Below the pieces are notes generated by a model, which did no database searches, was not told the DNA's origin, and saw nothing but the letters and a program-made list of their open reading frames with translations. This document shows, piece by piece, positions 60,987-64,000 of a stretch of 64,000 bases of DNA (position 1 is its first letter; the number at the start of each line of letters is the position of its first letter). Source of the DNA: JBBDIP01 sp050260675 (GTDB taxonomy: Bacteria > Bacillota > Sulfobacillia > Fermentithermobacillales > Fermentithermobacillaceae); the NCBI GenBank assembly GCA_050260675.1, contig JBLNCN010000005.1, positions 620,001 to 684,000 of the forward strand, in the 5' to 3' direction. The position numbers and the translations under genes were made by a program.

Positions 60987-61616
60987 ATGATCCGAGTCCA
61001 TACCAAGGGCGTGATGGCGCAGTCCACAGGAGCAAAGGGCGGTACGGTCCTCTACCACAGCCTCCACCTGCCCAGGAGCGTGAAGGTTTCATCCGCGCCG
61101 TTCACCAACATATTGAGATTTGACGGGGCGGCCCTGGTCTACGAGGTTAACGTAGGCCCCGACCGCTATATGAGGCATTACTCCTTTCCGGACAGGTGGT
61201 TCCGGGTTAACTGCAATCTGGACTCGCGGGCGCATCCCGTCAGCGTGGAGGGGCCCATCCCCTGGGCCTTCGACTGCTCCATCTGCACGCCGCAGTGGGT
61301 GGACGGGCGGAATCTCTTCAGCATCCACCTCTTCATCCAGGTGCTTGTCTCCCGGAGAGGCCGCTTGTACTACGTAAAGGACATGGATCTCCTGGACGAG
61401 GCCGCAGCCAAAGGCTGGGTGACCGGGTCTGAATTGGAGGGCGCTCGGGGCGGGCTCAAGGACCTCACGTCGCTCCTGGAGTCCGGCAAGTTCATGGAGT
61501 TTCTGTCCGGGGTATATCCTCTTGGCCTGACGACAACGCCACAACATGCAGCCTTGCGGGCGAAGGCATCCGAGATGGTCTCGACACCGGCCGGCGACGG
61601 CGAGGAACCGGGCTAG
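60987..61616 (+). CDS. DUF402 family protein (FomD/nucleotide-phosphatase type)
   Basis: About 209 residues from ATG at 60987; ATG at 61014 and an upstream frame from 60915 are possible, and the ribosome site is weak. WFRVNCNLDS, WAFDCSICTPQW, NLFSIHLFIQVLV and YYVKDMDLLDEAAAKG follow the DUF402 pattern of Asp residues that bind metal and hydrolyse nucleoside diphosphates. The 24-bp sequence holding the stop codon is duplicated just after it. The S9 gene follows 120 bases later. Confidence 0.72.
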   Translation: MIRVHTKGVMAQSTGAKGGTVLYHSLHLPRSVKVSSAPFTNILRFDGAALVYEVNVGPDRYMRHYSFPDRWFRVNCNLDSRAHPVSVEGPIPWAFDCSICTPQWVDGRNLFSIHLFIQVLVSRRGRLYYVKDMDLLDEAAAKGWVTGSELEGARGGLKDLTSLLESGKFMEFLSGVYPLGLTTTPQHAALRAKASEMVSTPAGDGEEPG

Positions 61617-61738
61617 GAGCCAGGCGAGGAACCGGGCTAACCCCCGACTTGTTTCGACTACGGAAGGTATCCAGACGGGGAATGCTGAATCTGTCCCACG
61701 TATTCCACACTCATCTACATTTCCGAGGAGGCACTTGC

Positions 61739-63802
61739 ATGGCAGAGAAGAGGAGACTCGTTGCCGAAGACCTATATAAACTGGTATTCGTGTCAGACCC
61801 GCAGATCTCGCCGGACGGCAAGAACATAGCGTTCGTAAGGTCACACATAGACGAGAAGACCAAGGAGTACCGCTCCAACATCTGGATGGTCCCCACCGAC
61901 GGCGGTACGCCAAGGCAGTATACCTCCGGGGCGACCACCGACAACTCGCCCCGCTGGTCTCCCGACGGAACAAAGATCGCGTTCCTCTCGGACAGGGGCG
62001 CGGGCAAGCAGATCTACGTCGTCCCTACCACCGGCGGCGAAGCTACACAGATCACCAAACTGCGCTGGGGGGCCGGGACACCCATATGGTCGCCCGACGG
62101 CTCCAAGATAGCGTTCCACGCCACCATAGATCCGGACGTCAAGCCCGAGGACTGGGAGAAGCCGCTTGACGGCAAGGCCAAGGAGGCCGAAGAGAAGAAG
62201 CGCCGCGAGGAGCCCAAAGTCCTGAAGAACCTTCGCGTCAAGGCCGACGCGGCCATGGGCCTCACCGGAAACCGGCAGATGCACATCTTCGTGGTGGACG
62301 CCGAGGGCAAGAACTCGCCCAAGATTGTCACCACAGGCGAGTTCGGACACATGGGCGCGGCCTGGTCGCCCGACGGCAAGTACCTGGCCTTCGCCAGCAA
62401 TCGCAACCCTGACCACGAGTGGCAGGGATGGTCCTCGGACATCTGGATCATGCCCGCTGAAGGCGGCGAAATGAGGAAGATCACCAAGGGCAACGGCCCC
62501 TCCCGCAACCCGGTCTGGACTCCCGACGGCAAATCCATCATCTACGCAGGCCACCAGATGGAGTGGAAGACTGCTCCGTCGGCTACCCTGGCCAAGCTCT
62601 GGAAGGTCTCTGTGGACGGCGGCGAACCGGTCTGCCTGACCTCACGCTTTGACAGAGGAGTGGGCGACCACTGCGCCGGCGACTCCAAGTTGGGAGCTGG
62701 AGAGAACGGCCCCGTCGTCACGCCGGACGGCAAGACCGTCTACTTCCTGGCCAGCGATCACGGCAAGACGTCCCTGTACTCGGTCCCCGCTGATGGCGGC
62801 GACGTCACGGTGCACATGGACGGAGACCGCCAGATCTACGGGTTCACCATGGACAGCGCCTGCAAGAAGGTCGCCTTCGTGGTCAGCACTCCCACCGTCC
62901 CCGGCGAAGTCGGCTCGTTCGACCTGACGGCCAAGTCCGAGAAGCTTCTTACGCAGGCCAACAAAACCCTGCTTGACGAGGTCTACATCGTCGCCCCGGA
63001 AATGGTCCCCTTCAAAGGCGTTGAGGACTGGCAGGAATACGGCTGGATCATGAAGCCCGTTGGCTGGAAGGAAGGCGTCAAGTACCCCGCGTTCCTCGAG
63101 ATCCATGGCGGCCCCCACTCCATGTACGGGTACGGGTTCTTCTTCGAGTTCCAACTCCTGTGCAACAAGGGTTACGGGGTGATCTACAGCAACCCGCGCG
63201 GAGGAGCAGGCTTCGGCCAGCACTTTGAGGCCGCAGTCAACGGCGACTACGGCGGCAAGGACTACCTCGACCTCATGGCCTGGACCGATGCGGCGATCAA
63301 GCACACCGGCTGGATCGATGAGAACAGGATGGCGGTCGGCGGAGGCAGCTACGGCGGCTTCATGACCAACTGGATCGTCGGACACACCGGCAGGTTCGCG
63401 GCTGCTGTCACAATGAGGAGCATCTCCAACTGGATCTCGTTCCACGGGGTGTCCGACATCGGCTACACCTTCACCGATCGCGAGGTACAGGGCGACTTCT
63501 ACAAGGACATCGACAAGCTCTGGTACCACTCGCCCTTGAAGTACGCCGCCAACGTCACCACGCCGCTTATGATCATCCACGGCGAAAACGACATGCGTTG
63601 CCCCATCGAGCAGGGCGAGCAGTTCTACATCGCCCTCAAGAAGTTGAAGAAGGAAGTCGAAATGGTCCGGTTCCCCGGCTCCAACCACGAGCTCTCAAGG
63701 AGCGGAAAGCCGGTCCTGAGGGTATCGAGGCTGAACCACATCGTCCGCTGGTGCGACGAGCATATCAAGAAGAACCCGGCCGACTACGAGCCGGCGCTGT
63801 AA
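61739..63802 (+). CDS. S9 family peptidase (acylaminoacyl-peptidase/DPP type)
   Basis: 687 residues from ATG at 61739 after GAGGAGGCACTTGC. An N-terminal beta-propeller (about 1-430; repeated RWSPDGTKIAFLSDR-type blades) gates a C-terminal alpha/beta hydrolase. The triad is Ser537 (GGGSYGGFM), Asp618 (GENDMRCPI) and His650 (GSNHELSR). It releases short N-terminal peptides or acyl amino acids in the cytoplasm; no signal peptide. The next gene starts nine bases after its stop. Confidence 0.93.
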   Translation: MAEKRRLVAEDLYKLVFVSDPQISPDGKNIAFVRSHIDEKTKEYRSNIWMVPTDGGTPRQYTSGATTDNSPRWSPDGTKIAFLSDRGAGKQIYVVPTTGGEATQITKLRWGAGTPIWSPDGSKIAFHATIDPDVKPEDWEKPLDGKAKEAEEKKRREEPKVLKNLRVKADAAMGLTGNRQMHIFVVDAEGKNSPKIVTTGEFGHMGAAWSPDGKYLAFASNRNPDHEWQGWSSDIWIMPAEGGEMRKITKGNGPSRNPVWTPDGKSIIYAGHQMEWKTAPSATLAKLWKVSVDGGEPVCLTSRFDRGVGDHCAGDSKLGAGENGPVVTPDGKTVYFLASDHGKTSLYSVPADGGDVTVHMDGDRQIYGFTMDSACKKVAFVVSTPTVPGEVGSFDLTAKSEKLLTQANKTLLDEVYIVAPEMVPFKGVEDWQEYGWIMKPVGWKEGVKYPAFLEIHGGPHSMYGYGFFFEFQLLCNKGYGVIYSNPRGGAGFGQHFEAAVNGDYGGKDYLDLMAWTDAAIKHTGWIDENRMAVGGGSYGGFMTNWIVGHTGRFAAAVTMRSISNWISFHGVSDIGYTFTDREVQGDFYKDIDKLWYHSPLKYAANVTTPLMIIHGENDMRCPIEQGEQFYIALKKLKKEVEMVRFPGSNHELSRSGKPVLRVSRLNHIVRWCDEHIKKNPADYEPAL

Positions 63803-63811
63803 GGAGGAACC

Positions 63812-64000
63812 ATGATGCTTAGAACCAATGAGAACAAATTGGTCATGCTTTCAGTCGCGGGCGAGATTTCGGCGCCTGCTTCCCAGCCCCGCATCTGCTA
63901 TGACGGAGTAGTCAGGGTGTCGCCGGGAACCGGCGGCATCACCTACAACGTGAAGGTCGGCGACCCCGCCTTCGGTTGGGCCGGCGACCACGTCGAGCCC
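63812..64000 (+). CDS. DUF4438 family protein (partial, runs off the window)
   Basis: 63 residues visible from ATG at 63812, behind AAGGAGGAACC; a second ATG follows directly. NKLVMLSVAGEISAPASQPR then GTGGITYNVKVGDPAFGWAG-DHVEP match the start of DUF4438 proteins. Their function is unknown, but they often stand next to peptidase or amino-acid genes, as here. Coupled to the S9 gene. Confidence 0.75.
   Translation, partial: MMLRTNENKLVMLSVAGEISAPASQPRICYDGVVRVSPGTGGITYNVKVGDPAFGWAGDHVEP

Noticed and set aside
62642..63688. 348-codon open frame on the minus strand
   Set aside because: Shadow of the S9 peptidase; high GC makes long antisense frames common here.

Overview
The window is a roughly 60% or higher G+C bacterial chromosome segment. 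Strong Shine-Dalgarno sites (AGGAGG types), frequent GTG and TTG starts, a GerMN-domain lipoprotein, a YtpB-type sesquarterpene synthase and HelD all point to a high-GC member of the Bacillota, probably an anaerobic amino-acid or peptide user. That placement is inference. I saw no rRNA, tRNA, IS transposase, integrase or canonical CRISPR array.

Layout, left to right. 0.3-3.4 kb: a four-gene membrane operon of the uncharacterised DUF6754 type. 3.5-5.6 kb: an island with a winged-helix/PD-(D/E)XK nuclease gene between two diverged ~340-bp direct repeats, bounded by copies of a GC-rich hairpin. 5.7-10.6 kb: a complete branched-chain amino-acid ABC importer (livKHMGF, minus strand). 10.7-15.6 kb: an HExxH protein, a 128-bp tandem repeat, an anSME-type radical SAM protein, a dienelactone hydrolase and a Dph6-like ATP pyrophosphatase. 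15.7-20.9 kb: a trypsin-like protease fused to MORN repeats, a GerMN lipoprotein and a two-component system. 21-25 kb: an amidohydrolase, a serine-protease remnant, a CapA-like protein and a second winged-helix nuclease. 25.4-28.8 kb: a CoA-transferase/thiolase operon. 28.9-34.3 kb: a 1502-residue methyltransferase/glycosyltransferase/TPR protein and a PUA/EVE-like protein. 34.5-37.8 kb: an AroM/DUF1177/DUF917 operon. 38-49 kb: ROK kinase, FabK, SPFH/NfeD, YtpB, an orphan adenine methylase, SIMPL, YigZ, GNAT and MetG. 49.3-51.7 kb: an ABC exporter with its own TetR regulator and two palindromic operators. 52-58 kb: HelD, then an ECF sigma/anti-sigma/ABC-2 operon. 58-64 kb: an old yellow enzyme, an M20 amidohydrolase, a DUF402 protein, an S9 peptidase and the start of a DUF4438 gene.

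The most unusual property is the density of short tandem repeats. Between genes they form degenerate arrays, often with a 31-32-bp period. Inside genes they form in-frame blocks (15, 18, 24, 36 bp) inserted into loops of otherwise conserved enzymes. Both winged-helix nuclease genes lie next to 31-bp-period arrays. The array at about 37.9 kb alternates a short palindrome with variable 12-14-base segments. These features are the best candidates here for something undescribed.

Metabolically the genes suggest import and breakdown of peptides and amino acids (Liv importer, S9, M20, amidohydrolase, DUF917/DUF1177/AroM) and CoA-ester chemistry (CoA-transferase, thiolase, FabK, OYE), with envelope-stress and export functions (two-component system, ECF operon, ABC/TetR, SPFH/NfeD).
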